Shown here: positions 21,251-30,600 of the stretch, in pieces
Position numbering within the stretch: position 1 is the stretch's first letter
Layout: every line of letters begins with the position of its first letter
NCBI GenBank assembly: GCA_964545715.1
Contig: CAZJHX010000049.1
Span: 1-64,000, forward strand
From: CAZJHX01 sp964545715
GTDB taxonomy: Bacteria > Myxococcota_A > UBA9042 > GCA-2863065
Reading direction: 5' to 3'
Length of the DNA: 64,000 bases
The notes under the pieces: generated by a model
Databases searched by the model: none
The model's input: only the letters and a program-made list of their open reading frames with translations
What the model was told of the DNA's origin: nothing
Translations under genes and position numbers: made by a program

Positions 21251-22125
21251 GCGGGCCGTCTCATCATCAGGCAGGACCACTCGCTGTCGGTCAGCCGATC
21301 GAACTCTTCCAGGCCAAGCGCCTCGAAGGCAGTGCCGACGTCGTCCGCCTCCGCCGCCAGCACCCCGCTCAGCAGCAGGGTGCCGCCCGGGACCACGTGG
21401 GCCGCCAGGCCGTGGCGCAGCGTGATCAGAATGCTGCTCAGGATATTGGCAACGACCAGATCATACTCGCCGGGCATGTCGTCCAGCGGGGTGTTGCTGG
21501 CCTTGATGCGGTCCGCCACTCGGTTTACACGTGCGTTTTCGTGGGTGGACTCGACCGCCGGCGGGTCGATGTCGATGCCCGTGATCGTTGCGGCGCCCAG
21601 TTTGGCCGCCGCGATCGACAAGATGCCGCTGCCACAGCCCACGTCCAGCACCGTGCCGCCCGCCGGGACAAGGCCGTCCAGCGCGCGAATGCACAGCTGC
21701 GTTGTCTCGTGAGTGCCCGTCCCGAAGCTCATGCCCGGCTCGATGATGATCTCAAAGGTGCCGGGCGCCGGAAGCTCTTCGAGGGACTCCCACGGCGGGC
21801 GGATAATGAACCGATCGCTGACGCGCGTTGGTTTGAAGAACGCCTTCCATTGCTGCTGCCAGTCGCTTTTGACCGGCTCTGGGGCGTGGATGCTCGCCGT
21901 CGGCCAGGCGCTCAGGTCCAGGTCCAGGTCACCGTAGTCGGTGCTGTCCAGGTATACGCGCAACAGGATGCGGCCCGGGGCGAGCGCGCCCACCTCGGGC
22001 ACCAGCTTGGCGGCGCGTTGATCGAGGATCTCCACGCCGCTGCCGCCGGCGGCAGAGTTTAGAAAGTCGGCTACGGATTCTTCGTCGCCGGCATTCGCCT
22101 CAACAGTGACGCGCAGCCAGCTCAC
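21247..22125 (-). CDS. prmA: Ribosomal protein L11 methyltransferase
   Basis: Transfers methyl groups from S-adenosylmethionine to the amino groups of ribosomal protein L11. The 292-residue protein has an N-terminal substrate-recognition domain and a class I methyltransferase domain. Key segments are PGMSFGTGTHETTQLC, the SAM loop LDVGCGSGILSIAAAKLGA, and VVANILSSILI. It starts 29 bp downstream of rplI and overlaps rsmE by four bases, consistent with a shared transcript. Confidence 0.94.
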   Translation of the reverse strand: MSWLRVTVEANAGDEESVADFLNSAAGGSGVEILDQRAAKLVPEVGALAPGRILLRVYLDSTDYGDLDLDLSAWPTASIHAPEPVKSDWQQQWKAFFKPTRVSDRFIIRPPWESLEELPAPGTFEIIIEPGMSFGTGTHETTQLCIRALDGLVPAGGTVLDVGCGSGILSIAAAKLGAATITGIDIDPPAVESTHENARVNRVADRIKASNTPLDDMPGEYDLVVANILSSILITLRHGLAAHVVPGGTLLLSGVLAAEADDVGTAFEALGLEEFDRLTDSEWSCLMMRRPA

Positions 22126-22154
22126 GCCGGGCTTGAGGAATCGATGAAGGGAGA

Positions 22155-22604
22155 CTATTCGGCGACGACCCAGACTTTGATCTGGGCTTTGATCTCGGAG
22201 TGCAGCTTGATGTCGACCTTGTGGACCCCCAGGTTCTTGATCGGCGTCTGCAGCAGGATGTGCCGTTTGTCGACCGAGAAGCCCTCTTTGCCCAGCGCGT
22301 CCTCGATGTCGCGGCTGGTCACGGACCCGAAGAGGCGATCCTCTTCACCGACGGCCTTGGCGATCGTGACCGACGTGTCGGTCAGGCGACCGGCCAGGCT
22401 GCTGGCGACCTTGATGGCCTTGGCGCGCTTCACGTCGATGAGACGCTGTGTGTGGGCCAGCTGCCTTGTGTTGCGGCTGTTGGCCAGCACCGCCAGGTTG
22501 CGCGGAATGAGGTAGTTGCGGCCGTAGCCCGGAGCCACGTCGACGACGTCGCCGACGGTGCCCAGGTGCGGCACGTCCTCGTTCAAAATGAGTTTCAGTC
22601 CCAT
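22155..22604 (-). CDS. rplI: 50S ribosomal protein L9
   Basis: 149 residues with the L9 N-terminal signature LILNEDVPHLGTVGDVV followed by VAPGYGRNYLIPRNLA, a central helix with many Lys and Arg, and a C-terminal RNA-binding domain (LFGSVTSRDIEDAL). It lies 12 bp downstream of rpsR in the standard rpsF-rpsR-rplI order. Confidence 0.96.
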   Translation of the reverse strand: MGLKLILNEDVPHLGTVGDVVDVAPGYGRNYLIPRNLAVLANSRNTRQLAHTQRLIDVKRAKAIKVASSLAGRLTDTSVTIAKAVGEEDRLFGSVTSRDIEDALGKEGFSVDKRHILLQTPIKNLGVHKVDIKLHSEIKAQIKVWVVAE

Positions 22605-22616
22605 GATGATCTCCGC

Positions 22617-22856
22617 TTAGTCCGACGCGATGGTCGTGAAGGGCAGCAGCGCGATGTTGCGCGCACGCTTGATCGCCACGGCCAGCTTGCGCTGGTTCTT
22701 GGCGCACAGCCCACTGATGCGACGAGGCGTGATCTTGCCGCGCTCGCTGATGAAGCGACGAAGCAGAGCGGGGTCCTTGTAGTCAATGACCAGCTCTTTG
22801 TCCGCCAGGAACGGGTCGACTTTACGACGACCGAAACGCTTCTTACGTGGTGGCAT
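22617..22856 (-). CDS. rpsR: 30S ribosomal protein S18
   Basis: 79 basic residues with the S18 motif [17 protein letters not shown] and a C-terminal [10 protein letters not shown]. One cysteine (GLCAKNQR) is present. Its ATG lies two bases past the rpsF stop, so translation is coupled to S6, its assembly partner on the 30S platform. Confidence 0.96.
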   Translation of the reverse strand: MPPRKKRFGRRKVDPFLADKELVIDYKDPALLRRFISERGKITPRRISGLCAKNQRKLAVAIKRARNIALLPFTTIASD

Positions 22857-22858
22857 GG

Positions 22859-23676
22859 TTACTCCTCCGTCTTCTCAGGGGTGCTGTCAGCCGCTGCCGG
22901 CGCCTCGGGCGCGGGGGGCGGTGTCGCCTCGGCGGCGGGAGCGGGCGGCGGCGTGGCGGCAGCCTCCTGCTTGGGGGCCTCCTGCTTGGGGGCCTCCTGC
23001 TTGGCTGCCTCCTGCTTGGNNNNNNNNNNNNNNNNNNNNNNNNNNNNNNNNNNNNNNNNNNNNNNNNNNNNNNNNNNNNNNNNNNNNNNNNNNNNNNNNN
23101 NNNNNNNNNNNNNNNNNNNTCCTGCTTGGGGGCCTCCTGCTTGGGGGCCTCCTGCTTGGCTGCCTCCTGCTTGGGGGCCTCGTCGCGGCGCGGGCCATCG
23201 CGGCGTGGACCGTCGTTCGAGCGGTACTCGGACGAGCGACTGGCCCCTGCGGCCCAGTCACGCTCACGCTGGTAGTTGCGCTCGATCGTGGCGGCCTCCT
23301 CGGGCGACAGATAGAGAGCAGACCGCTCGGCGGCGACCTTGTCGAACTCGAACGCCTCCACATCCACCTCGTCCGCCAAGCGCACCGTCTGGTACTTCAG
23401 GACCGGCTCGGAGATCCGCAGGTTACGCTCGATCTCGGCGACCGCGCTCTGCTGGCTGACGTAGTTTGCGTAGAGGTAGTAGGCCTTGTTCTGCTTGGCG
23501 ATCTCATGCGCCAGGCGTCGCTTGCCCCAGGTCTCCCAGCGTGCGACACGCCCGCCACCCTCGGTCACGAGAGTGTCGATGCGCTCTTTCACGCCGGTCT
23601 GGACGGCCTCGCTCGCGTCGGGGCGAACGAGGACAACCGTCTCATACTGCCGAAAAATCGGCGTAGCACTTGCCAT
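22859..23676 (-). CDS. rpsF: 30S ribosomal protein S6 with repetitive C-terminal extension, broken by an assembly gap
   Basis: The first 100 or so residues are a normal S6 ([11 protein letters not shown], then the central strand region through [15 protein letters not shown]). The usual end is replaced by a long tail: a charged Arg/Ser/Asp segment, then [10 protein letters not shown] pentapeptide repeats, then an Ala/Pro-rich end finishing TPEKTEE. A 100-N gap interrupts the repeats. As printed the gap breaks the frame, but joining the two identical 55-base flanks restores one continuous frame of 220 codons plus stop. GGGAGAG precedes the ATG. The tail could contact rRNA or partner proteins; that is inference. 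Confidence 0.9.
22965..23174. repeat. Identical 55-bp flanks on both sides of the gap
   Basis: Bases 22965-23019 and 23120-23174 are identical over exactly 55 positions, and both consist of 15-bp units that encode the [10 protein letters not shown] repeat on the minus strand. An exact 55-base overlap at contig ends is the pattern expected when a de Bruijn-graph assembler run with k of 55 stops in a repeat. Either the two contigs simply overlap or a longer array has collapsed. Confidence 0.9.
23020..23119. other. Assembly gap (100 N)
   Basis: Exactly 100 undetermined bases, the conventional filler for a scaffold gap of unknown length. It lies inside the repetitive tail of rpsF. Confidence 0.99.
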
Positions 23677-23704
23677 GTTTATCTCTCCCTTTGGACTAAT
23701 GGCC

Positions 23705-23719
23705 CCGGGCCAATCCCGG
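23705..23719 (-). promoter_or_regulatory. Hairpin in the rpsF leader
   Basis: On the minus strand a five-base GC stem (CCGGG with CCCGG, loop ATTGG) lies about 28 bases upstream of the rpsF ATG in the 75-bp spacer after hppA. An outer GACT/AGTC pairing could extend it across an internal loop. Many bacteria have an S6:S18-binding RNA structure at this place that represses the operon. The position fits, but I cannot confirm the family's conserved elements. Confidence 0.3.
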
Positions 23720-23751
23720 AGCAAGGAGTCAGGTGGGGGTAACTACAGCGG

Positions 23752-26202
23752 TTACTCCGCGTCGTCAACCGTTTTCAAAACGTCGAGCGCCGCCGGGCGG
23801 TCGAGGAGGTTGGACCGACTTGCGGTGCGGGGCCGGTGCGGTGATGCCGCGGTGCCCTCGGCGAGCGGCTCTGCCGCGGTCCGCTCGCGCAGTGCCGGGC
23901 TGGTTGCCCGGTCAAGCGGGCGGACGGCGAGGGCGCTCGGCAGCGCCGCATCGGGCACGTGCAGCAAGTCGGTGCGACCTCCCGGTTTGGTGGCCGCCAT
24001 GCTGACCACCTGGACGTTCGCCTTGTTCCACTCGATGGTGTCGGCCTTCTTCTCGTCGGCCTTCTTATCGGGGTTGTGGTAGTTGTACAGCGCCGGGGCG
24101 ATGACCACCGCGACCACGCTCATGAGCTTGATCAGGATGTTCAGCGACGGGCCCGCCGTATCCTTGAAGGGGTCGCCCACGGTGTCGCCGACAACCGACG
24201 CTTTGTGCGCTTCGCTGCCCTTGCCGCCGTGGTTGCCGCCCTCGATGTACTTCTTGGCGTTGTCCCACGCGCCACCCGCGTTGGACATGAAGAGCGCCAG
24301 GAGAACGCCGGTGACCGTGACGCCCACCAGCAGGCCGCCCAGGGCCTCGATGCTCCAGATACCGACGACGACCGGGGTGATGACCGCGATCAGGCCGGGC
24401 AGAATCATCTCGTTGATGGCGCTGGCTGTGGAGATGTCCACGCAGCGGGCGTAGTCCGCCTTGGCCGTGCCCTCGAGCAGACCCTTGATCTCACGGAACT
24501 GGCGACGCACTTCTTCGATCATCGCGTTGGCCGCGCGACCGACCGCGTTCATGGCAAGCGCCGAGAACAGGAAGGGCAGCATGCCACCGACGAAGACGCC
24601 GGCCATAATCTTGGGCTGCAGCACGTTGAGCGAGTCCAGGTGCGCGGTCTTGGTGAAGGACGCGAACAGCGCCAGGGCGGTGAGCGCCGCGGAGCCGATG
24701 GCAAAGCCCTTGCCGATGGCCGCGGTGGTGTTGCCGACCGCGTCCAGCTTGTCGGTGCGCTCCCGCACCACAGGCTCACACTCGCTCATCTCGGCGATGC
24801 CGCCGGCGTTGTCCGCGATGGGACCGTACGCGTCGACCGCTAGCTGAATGCCGGTGGTCGAGAGCATGCCGAGCGCTGCGATGGCGATGCCGTACAGGCC
24901 GGCCATGTAGTGCGCGCCGATGATGGTGAGCGCGATGAGGCCTACCGGGATGGCGGTGGACATCATGCCCACACCGATGCCGGCGATGATGACCGTGGCG
25001 GAGCCCGTCTCGGCGTTCTTTGCGATGTGGTGCACCGGCGCCTTGTGGTCACTGGTGTAGTACTCGGTGACGATGCCGATGAGCGTACCGGCGATGAGGC
25101 CGAGCACCGTGGCGAAGAAGATGCCCTGGTGGGCGTCGAAGAGGCGGATGTCGTCGCTGGCCTTGACCGCGCCCTCAGGCCCGATCAACGCGTCCAGCGC
25201 GCCGGTGGCGAAAACGAACGTCGACCCGGCCGGCACGTACATGTCGATGAGGAACCATGCACCCGCGACCATCAGGACCGCGGCGCCGATGGTGCCGGTA
25301 TGCAGTGCGTTCTGCGGGTTGCCGCCTTCTTTGGTCTTCACGAAGAAGGTGCCGACGATGCTGACCACGATGCCGAGGCCCGCCAGGTACAGCGGCAGCT
25401 CGACGAGGTTGCTGAACATCGCCGTGTCGGGCGTGTAGTTTGCTGCCAGCGTGGCGCCCAGAATCATGGAGCCGATGATGGCGCCCACGTAGGACTCGAA
25501 GAGGTCGGCGCCCATGCCGGCCACGTCGCCGACGTTGTCACCGACGTTGTCCGCGATGGTCGCGGGGTTGCGCGGGTCGTCCTCGGGGATGCCAGCCTCG
25601 ACCTTACCGACCAGGTCGGCGCCGACGTCGGCCGCTTTCGTGTAGATGCCGCCGCCCACGCGGGCGAACAGCGCGATGCTGGACGCGCCGAGCGAGAAGC
25701 CGGACAGAACCGCCAGCGCCTTGCTGGTGTCGTCCCACTTGCCGGAGTAGAAGCCCCACAGCAGCGTGAGGCCGACGACGGCCAGGCCGACCACGCACAT
25801 GCCCATGACAGCGCCGCCCGCAAAGGAGACCTCAAGCGCGGGTACCAGGCCCGTGCGCGCCGCCGATGTGGTGCGGAAGTTGGCCGCAGTGGCCACCTTC
25901 ATGCCGAAGAAGCCCGCGAGGCCGGAGCAGATTGCGCCGATCACAAAGCTCAAAGACACCAGGACGTCGCTCTCCGCGGAGCCGGCGTTGGCCCATGCGA
26001 GCAGCGCCGCCACCACGATGACGAAGATGGACAGGACCTTGTACTCGCGCGACAGGAAGGCCATCGCGCCGTCGGCGATGTACCCGCCGATCTCTTTCAT
26101 GCGGTCAGTGCCGCCGTCCTGCTTGTTGATCCATTGGGATTTCACAAAGGCAAATGCCAGAGCCGCCACGCCGGTCGCCGTGGCGATAAACAAGGGTTTC
26201 AT
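23752..26202 (-). CDS. hppA: Membrane-bound ion-pumping pyrophosphatase
   Basis: Couples pyrophosphate hydrolysis to export of protons or sodium across the membrane. The 816-residue chain has the expected many hydrophobic helices and the catalytic loops [40 protein letters not shown], and the late [20 protein letters not shown]. The motif [14 protein letters not shown] has Ala at the position that is Lys in potassium-independent enzymes, so this is predicted to be the potassium-dependent type, where either proton or sodium pumping occurs. About 85 residues of Ala/Arg/Pro-rich sequence after [12 protein letters not shown] are not part of the core family. It overlaps pth by four bases and sits inside a ribosomal-protein operon. 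Confidence 0.94.
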   Translation of the reverse strand: MKPLFIATATGVAALAFAFVKSQWINKQDGGTDRMKEIGGYIADGAMAFLSREYKVLSIFVIVVAALLAWANAGSAESDVLVSLSFVIGAICSGLAGFFGMKVATAANFRTTSAARTGLVPALEVSFAGGAVMGMCVVGLAVVGLTLLWGFYSGKWDDTSKALAVLSGFSLGASSIALFARVGGGIYTKAADVGADLVGKVEAGIPEDDPRNPATIADNVGDNVGDVAGMGADLFESYVGAIIGSMILGATLAANYTPDTAMFSNLVELPLYLAGLGIVVSIVGTFFVKTKEGGNPQNALHTGTIGAAVLMVAGAWFLIDMYVPAGSTFVFATGALDALIGPEGAVKASDDIRLFDAHQGIFFATVLGLIAGTLIGIVTEYYTSDHKAPVHHIAKNAETGSATVIIAGIGVGMMSTAIPVGLIALTIIGAHYMAGLYGIAIAALGMLSTTGIQLAVDAYGPIADNAGGIAEMSECEPVVRERTDKLDAVGNTTAAIGKGFAIGSAALTALALFASFTKTAHLDSLNVLQPKIMAGVFVGGMLPFLFSALAMNAVGRAANAMIEEVRRQFREIKGLLEGTAKADYARCVDISTASAINEMILPGLIAVITPVVVGIWSIEALGGLLVGVTVTGVLLALFMSNAGGAWDNAKKYIEGGNHGGKGSEAHKASVVGDTVGDPFKDTAGPSLNILIKLMSVVAVVIAPALYNYHNPDKKADEKKADTIEWNKANVQVVSMAATKPGGRTDLLHVPDAALPSALAVRPLDRATSPALRERTAAEPLAEGTAASPHRPRTASRSNLLDRPAALDVLKTVDDAE

Positions 26203-26792
26203 GCCCCCTCCTCAAGGGTTGGTGTCTTTTTCGCTTTCGAGCGCCTGTTGAACTCGTTTCGTGCGCGGTCCGTACCGCTTCGAATGATGGCCTCCACCGC
26301 ATCAGCAGCGCGCTCGAGCTTGAGATCGAGGTCGATCCGCTCGTCGCTGTTGAAGGCGGTGAGGACGTGGTCGGTCGGAGTGCCGTGCTGCGGTCGGCCG
26401 ATGCCGAAGCGCACGCGCGTAAAGTCCGAGCCGTGATGGGCGAAGATCGACTTCAGCCCGTTGTGGCCGCCGTGGCCACCCGCCACTTTGATGCGGATGT
26501 CTCCGTAGTCCAGGTCCAGCTCGTCGTGGATGACAATGGTGTCCTCAACGCCGACATCGAAATATCGGGCGCACGGGCCAACGGACTCTCCACTGAGATT
26601 CATGAATGTCATGGGTTTGAGAAGGACTGCGGGCTCCTGTTGGAGCGTGGTGCGAGCGAACTCTCCTTTGAACTTGGCAGTTGTGCTCGTGCGGGTGCGC
26701 TTGAGGAGCTCGTCGACGACCATGAATCCCACGTTGTGTCGATGGTCGGCGTACTTTGCAGTGGGATTGCCCAGGCCGACGATAAGTTTCAT
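26199..26792 (-). CDS. pth: Peptidyl-tRNA hydrolase
   Basis: Releases peptides from dropped-off peptidyl-tRNA. 197 residues starting [20 protein letters not shown], which holds the catalytic Asn and His, followed by [12 protein letters not shown] and [16 protein letters not shown]. It lies 26 bp downstream of rplY, the usual neighbour, and overlaps the hppA start (ATGA). Confidence 0.95.
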   Translation of the reverse strand: MKLIVGLGNPTAKYADHRHNVGFMVVDELLKRTRTSTTAKFKGEFARTTLQQEPAVLLKPMTFMNLSGESVGPCARYFDVGVEDTIVIHDELDLDYGDIRIKVAGGHGGHNGLKSIFAHHGSDFTRVRFGIGRPQHGTPTDHVLTAFNSDERIDLDLKLERAADAVEAIIRSGTDRARNEFNRRSKAKKTPTLEEGA

Positions 26793-26818
26793 GGCCCAGG
26801 GCTCCCGCAGCGCTCCTA

Positions 26819-27469
26819 TCAGCCCTCGTCGCCGCCCTCGGCAGCTTCTTCGCCCTCGCCTTCGCCCTCTTCGCCCTCCAGGGCCTCCTCTTCTTCTTCC
26901 TCGTCCTCCTCGATGATCTCGACCGTGCTGCTGGCGGTGAGAATCGGGGCGTTCTGGTTGAAGAGCAGCGTGAACTCGCTCTTCTCAGCGATCTCAGCCA
27001 CGCGGATCGTGTCGCCCATGCCCAGCGCGGTTCCGTCGACTACGATGGCGTCCGGCACGTCACCCGGCTTGCACACAACGATGATGTCGCGGGTGATGAA
27101 GCGAATCTTGGCGCCGAGCTTATGCGCCTCCCCCTCGCCCTCGATGACGATCGGCACCTTGAACCTTCGATTCTGTCCCGGGTCCACTCGCAGAATGTCG
27201 CAATGGACGAGCGTGCGTCGCACCGGGTCTTTCTGAAAGTCGGCGAGAATCGCCAGCTCGACCGACTCACCGCCGTCAACCTCCACCGCGAAGGACGTGT
27301 TGCGTCCGGTGGCGGACTGCAGAATGCCCTTGACGGCCTTCGGCGCCACGGCCACGTTGACCGGGTCTTTCCCGTTGCCGTACAGGACGGCGGGAATCAT
27401 CCCCAGGTTACGGATACGGCGGCCTGCGCCCTTGCCGGTTCCAACGCGTCTTCGTGCTTCTAGCTTCAC
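26819..27469 (-). CDS. rplY: 50S ribosomal protein L25/CTC family
   Basis: 216 residues: an N-terminal L25 domain (KLEARRRVGTGKGAGRRIR, then IPAVLYGNGKDP) and the C-terminal TL5/CTC beta domain, ending in an acidic tail of almost pure Glu and Gly. It binds 5S rRNA; the longer CTC form is linked to general stress in other bacteria. A GTG start is chosen because GGAGT precedes it at correct distance and it begins the conserved domain. It starts 21 bp downstream of the tRNA-Gln gene. Confidence 0.93.
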   Translation of the reverse strand: MKLEARRRVGTGKGAGRRIRNLGMIPAVLYGNGKDPVNVAVAPKAVKGILQSATGRNTSFAVEVDGGESVELAILADFQKDPVRRTLVHCDILRVDPGQNRRFKVPIVIEGEGEAHKLGAKIRFITRDIIVVCKPGDVPDAIVVDGTALGMGDTIRVAEIAEKSEFTLLFNQNAPILTASSTVEIIEEDEEEEEEALEGEEGEGEGEEAAEGGDEG

Positions 27470-27489
27470 TGTTCCACTCCGATGTCGAA

Positions 27490-27560
27490 CTGGGGCACCA
27501 GGATTCGAACCTGGATCGACGGCACCAAAAACCGTTGTCCTGCCTTTGGACGATACCCCA
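27490..27560 (-). tRNA. tRNA-Gln (UUG anticodon)
   Basis: The 71-nt sequence folds as a complete cloverleaf. The seven-base acceptor stem TGGGGTA pairs with TGCCCCA, with one G-U pair. The D-stem is GTCC/GGAC, the anticodon loop is TTTTGGT with TTG at positions 34-36, and the T-arm loop is TTCGAATC. Discriminator base 73 is G, as in other glutamine tRNAs. The CCA end is not encoded. It precedes rplY on the same strand. Confidence 0.97.
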
Positions 27561-27591
27561 TCGTAGCCCTCGATTCGCTCAAGGGTGCGCG

Positions 27592-27621
27592 TTTCTAGCA
27601 CCGTCCAAACAGGTCTGTCAA
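27592..27621 (-). promoter_or_regulatory. Sigma-70-type promoter for tRNA-Gln and the translation operon
   Basis: On the minus strand a consensus -35 box TTGACA (27616-27621) lies 18 bases before TAGAAA (27592-27597), which has a TG motif one base upstream, an extended -10. Predicted initiation is about 20-25 bases before the tRNA. This is the clearest promoter I can read in the window. Confidence 0.65.
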
Positions 27622-27641
27622 CATTGAAGATCGGCGGCCGA

Positions 27642-30600
27642 TCAGTAGACGACGAGCGTGCCCAGGGTCTCGATCTTGAACCCGTCAGCGGTCCCCGGGT
27701 CGAAGTCGCACACCATATAGTTATATCCACCGTCGTCCGTGAACCGCCAGGCGAGCCCGTATTGGCCCGGGGTCGCCACTGTCAGCGTCTGCTGAAACTC
27801 ATCGTTAGCGAAGAACTGTTTGTGCCAGACCGCAGCCGTCCATATCCACCCTGGATCGTTGCGTGGATCGCTGCCCAACGGACCAAAGCCCACCTGCGCC
27901 CCGATACCGGCCGGCGCGCCCGCCGCCGGCGTCACTCCCGGAGCGTGCACCTGCCCAAACGTGAGACCGCTCGGCTCCCCGGCCGGCGCCGTCAGCTCTG
28001 TCGGCCACTGCAGCGCACAGAAGTCGACCGCCGTGACCGCTTCGCCTGTGTACCGATACCCGTCCTCCAGCGTGGCTGTGAGCGCGCCCTTGACCACAAC
28101 CACGTCCGCGTCCGACGCCGTCCCGGGCGGCGTCACACACGTGATCGTATTGTCGTCCACCACCTCAAACGCCGCGCACGGATTGCCCGCCAGCGTCACC
28201 GCGTTTACACCGATGAAGCCGCTGCCGGTCAGCGTCACCAGCTCCCCCCCGTTGTCCACGCCGTCCGCCGGCGCCACGCTGGTCACCGCCGGCAGACCGC
28301 TGCAGCTCGGGTTGATCTGACCTGGGCTGCCCTTGTCGCCGCCCGGCAGCTTCTTGCCCGAATCAGCCGGCGTCAGACACCAGTTGCCGGCCACGTCGTT
28401 GCCCGCCTTGCTCAGCTGGTTGGGATCCAGGCTGAAGCTGACGCCAGGCAGCCCCTTGGGCCACCCGTCCGCGTCGTCCTTATACACAACCCGGTCGATC
28501 TCCAGGCCGTCCAGCGACAGGATCACCTCGTCGCCCTTCTGCGCCAGGATGTAGTCGTCGTAACCTGCCGCGCATTGCACACCCCCGTTCAATGCGGGAT
28601 CCGAGTTGCGGCACAGCACAACCGCGCCCCCGGGGGGCACGAGCACCGGCGCGGTCGCCGGCAGCGTGAACTTGTCGCTGGTAGGCGTGTTCTCGTCGCT
28701 GATCACCCAGCTCGCCAGGTTCACCGGCAAGATCCCGACGTTGACCACCTCAAACCACTCGCCGAACCCGTCGCCGACAGCCTTGGGGTCTTTCATGATC
28801 TCAGAGATCACAATCGTCCCCGGCGGTACCAGGCCCTCGTCGACCAACCCGTCGCAGTCCGTGTCTTTGACGTCGTAGATCTCGATCGCGTTTGGGAACA
28901 CCAGCGGGTCCAGGTCGTCGCAGTCCGTCCCGTTCAGGCACGTCGGGTCCGCGTCGACGAACCCGTCCTGGTCCAGGTCCTTGTCGCCGGCCGCGCCGCT
29001 GCAGTCCTCGTCATCGCCGTCGATATCGCCGCAGATCTCTTTGGCCCCGGGGTGGATGAACACGTCGTCGTCATCGCAGTCGTCACCATTGGGGCAGGCG
29101 TCATCGAAGTGTCCGTCGCCGTCCTCGTCTTTGTCGTCGACCAGGTCGTTGCAGTCGTTGTCAAAGCCGTTGCAGACCTCAGCCGCGCCGGGATGCACCG
29201 TCTTCTCCAGGTCGTTGCAGTCCGTGCCGCCGCAGGCCGGGTCCAGGAACGAGTCGCCGTCGATGTCCTTGTTGTCGATGCTGCCGTCGCAGTCGTTGTC
29301 CAGCGCATCCCCGCACACCTCCGCCAGCCCGGGCTTGGCCAGCGTGCTGGTATCGTTGCAGTCCCCCCCGCCACACGCAGCGTCGATCACCCCGTCGGCA
29401 TCCGCGTCCTTGTTCTCCGCGGCGCCGTCACAGTCGTTGTCCACGCCGTCCCCGCAGATCTCGGCGGCGCCCGGGTTGGCCAGCGGGTTCAAGTCATCGC
29501 AGTCGTCGCCGCCGCACGCCTTGTCCAGATACCCATCGCCGTCCGTGTCCTTGTCGTCGGCCCCGCCGTCGCAGTCGTTGTCCAGGCCGTCGCAGGTCAG
29601 CTCCACCGGCTCGTACGTGGCCGGCAGCGTCGACGTCCCGCACGGCAGCCAGCCCGCGCCGCCGCCGCACTGCTTCTTGGAGCCCTGGCACACGCCCTTC
29701 TGCTTCTCGCAGTCGGGCGCCTCCAGCGCGTCGTCGATCACGCCGTTGCAGTCGCTGTCGATGCCGTCGCAGGCCTCTTCGGCCGGCACCAGCGCGTCGC
29801 ACGCCGACCAGCCGGCCGTGGCGTCACATGTCTGGAAGCCGAAGCACGTCCCGAGCGGGTTGCCGATCTCGCATGACTTCTTGGCGCCCTGCGTCGCTTC
29901 ATCGCAATCGCAGCTGCCGTTTGCGGGCAGGCAGTGTCCGTCCAGGCACGTCAGCGGGCCGTCGCACTCGGCGTCGTCGACGCATGGCGGCGCGCAATAA
30001 TCGGCGCCCTGGACGTTGATGCAGTCGTTGCCGAAGCAGTCCGCGTCGCTCCCGCATGGCTTGCACGCGGCGTCCGGCGGCACGATGCACTGAAAGTCGC
30101 CCAGCTTGAAGTACCCGGGCAGGCACGTGTCCACGATGCACAGCGGCGAGGCGCCAGATGTGTCGCACAGCACTGACTCAGCGAACGCGTACTTGCCCTC
30201 GCACGCGTTGTTGCAGGTGCCGCAGTGCTCGATCGTGTCGTAGACGCCATCCGCGGTCTGGAACGGGTCGTCCACGCCACCGTTGCAGTCATTGTCCTGA
30301 AAGTCGCACACCTCGGGGCCCGGCTCGGATGCATCGCAGATCCAGCCCAGCCCGCCGAGGCACCGCTGCAGCCCGTGGCAGATCCCGTGGTCGTTGGCCG
30401 ACTGGCAGGGCTGTGTGTCCTCCAGGCCGTCATCCGCCAGCCCGTCGCAGTCGTTGTCGGCGCCGTCGCAGATCTCCTCTGCCGGGGTCTTGGCGTTGCA
30501 GTCGACCCAGCCGACCTCGGGGTCGCACGTCTCCCAGCCGTCACAGGTGCCGTACTCGTTGATCGCCGAGCACGTGCGCTGGGCCCCCGCGCTATCGGGT

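Noticed and set aside
22786..23742. Several frames that cross the N gap with runs of unknown residues
   Set aside because: They exist only because the gap has no stop codons. Joining the identical flanks gives a single valid frame, rpsF.
27585..29876. 763-codon rightward frame opposite the 1170-residue lipoprotein
   Set aside because: Repetitive Val/Arg-rich translation of the antisense of metal-loop repeats. The leftward frame has the lipobox and domains.
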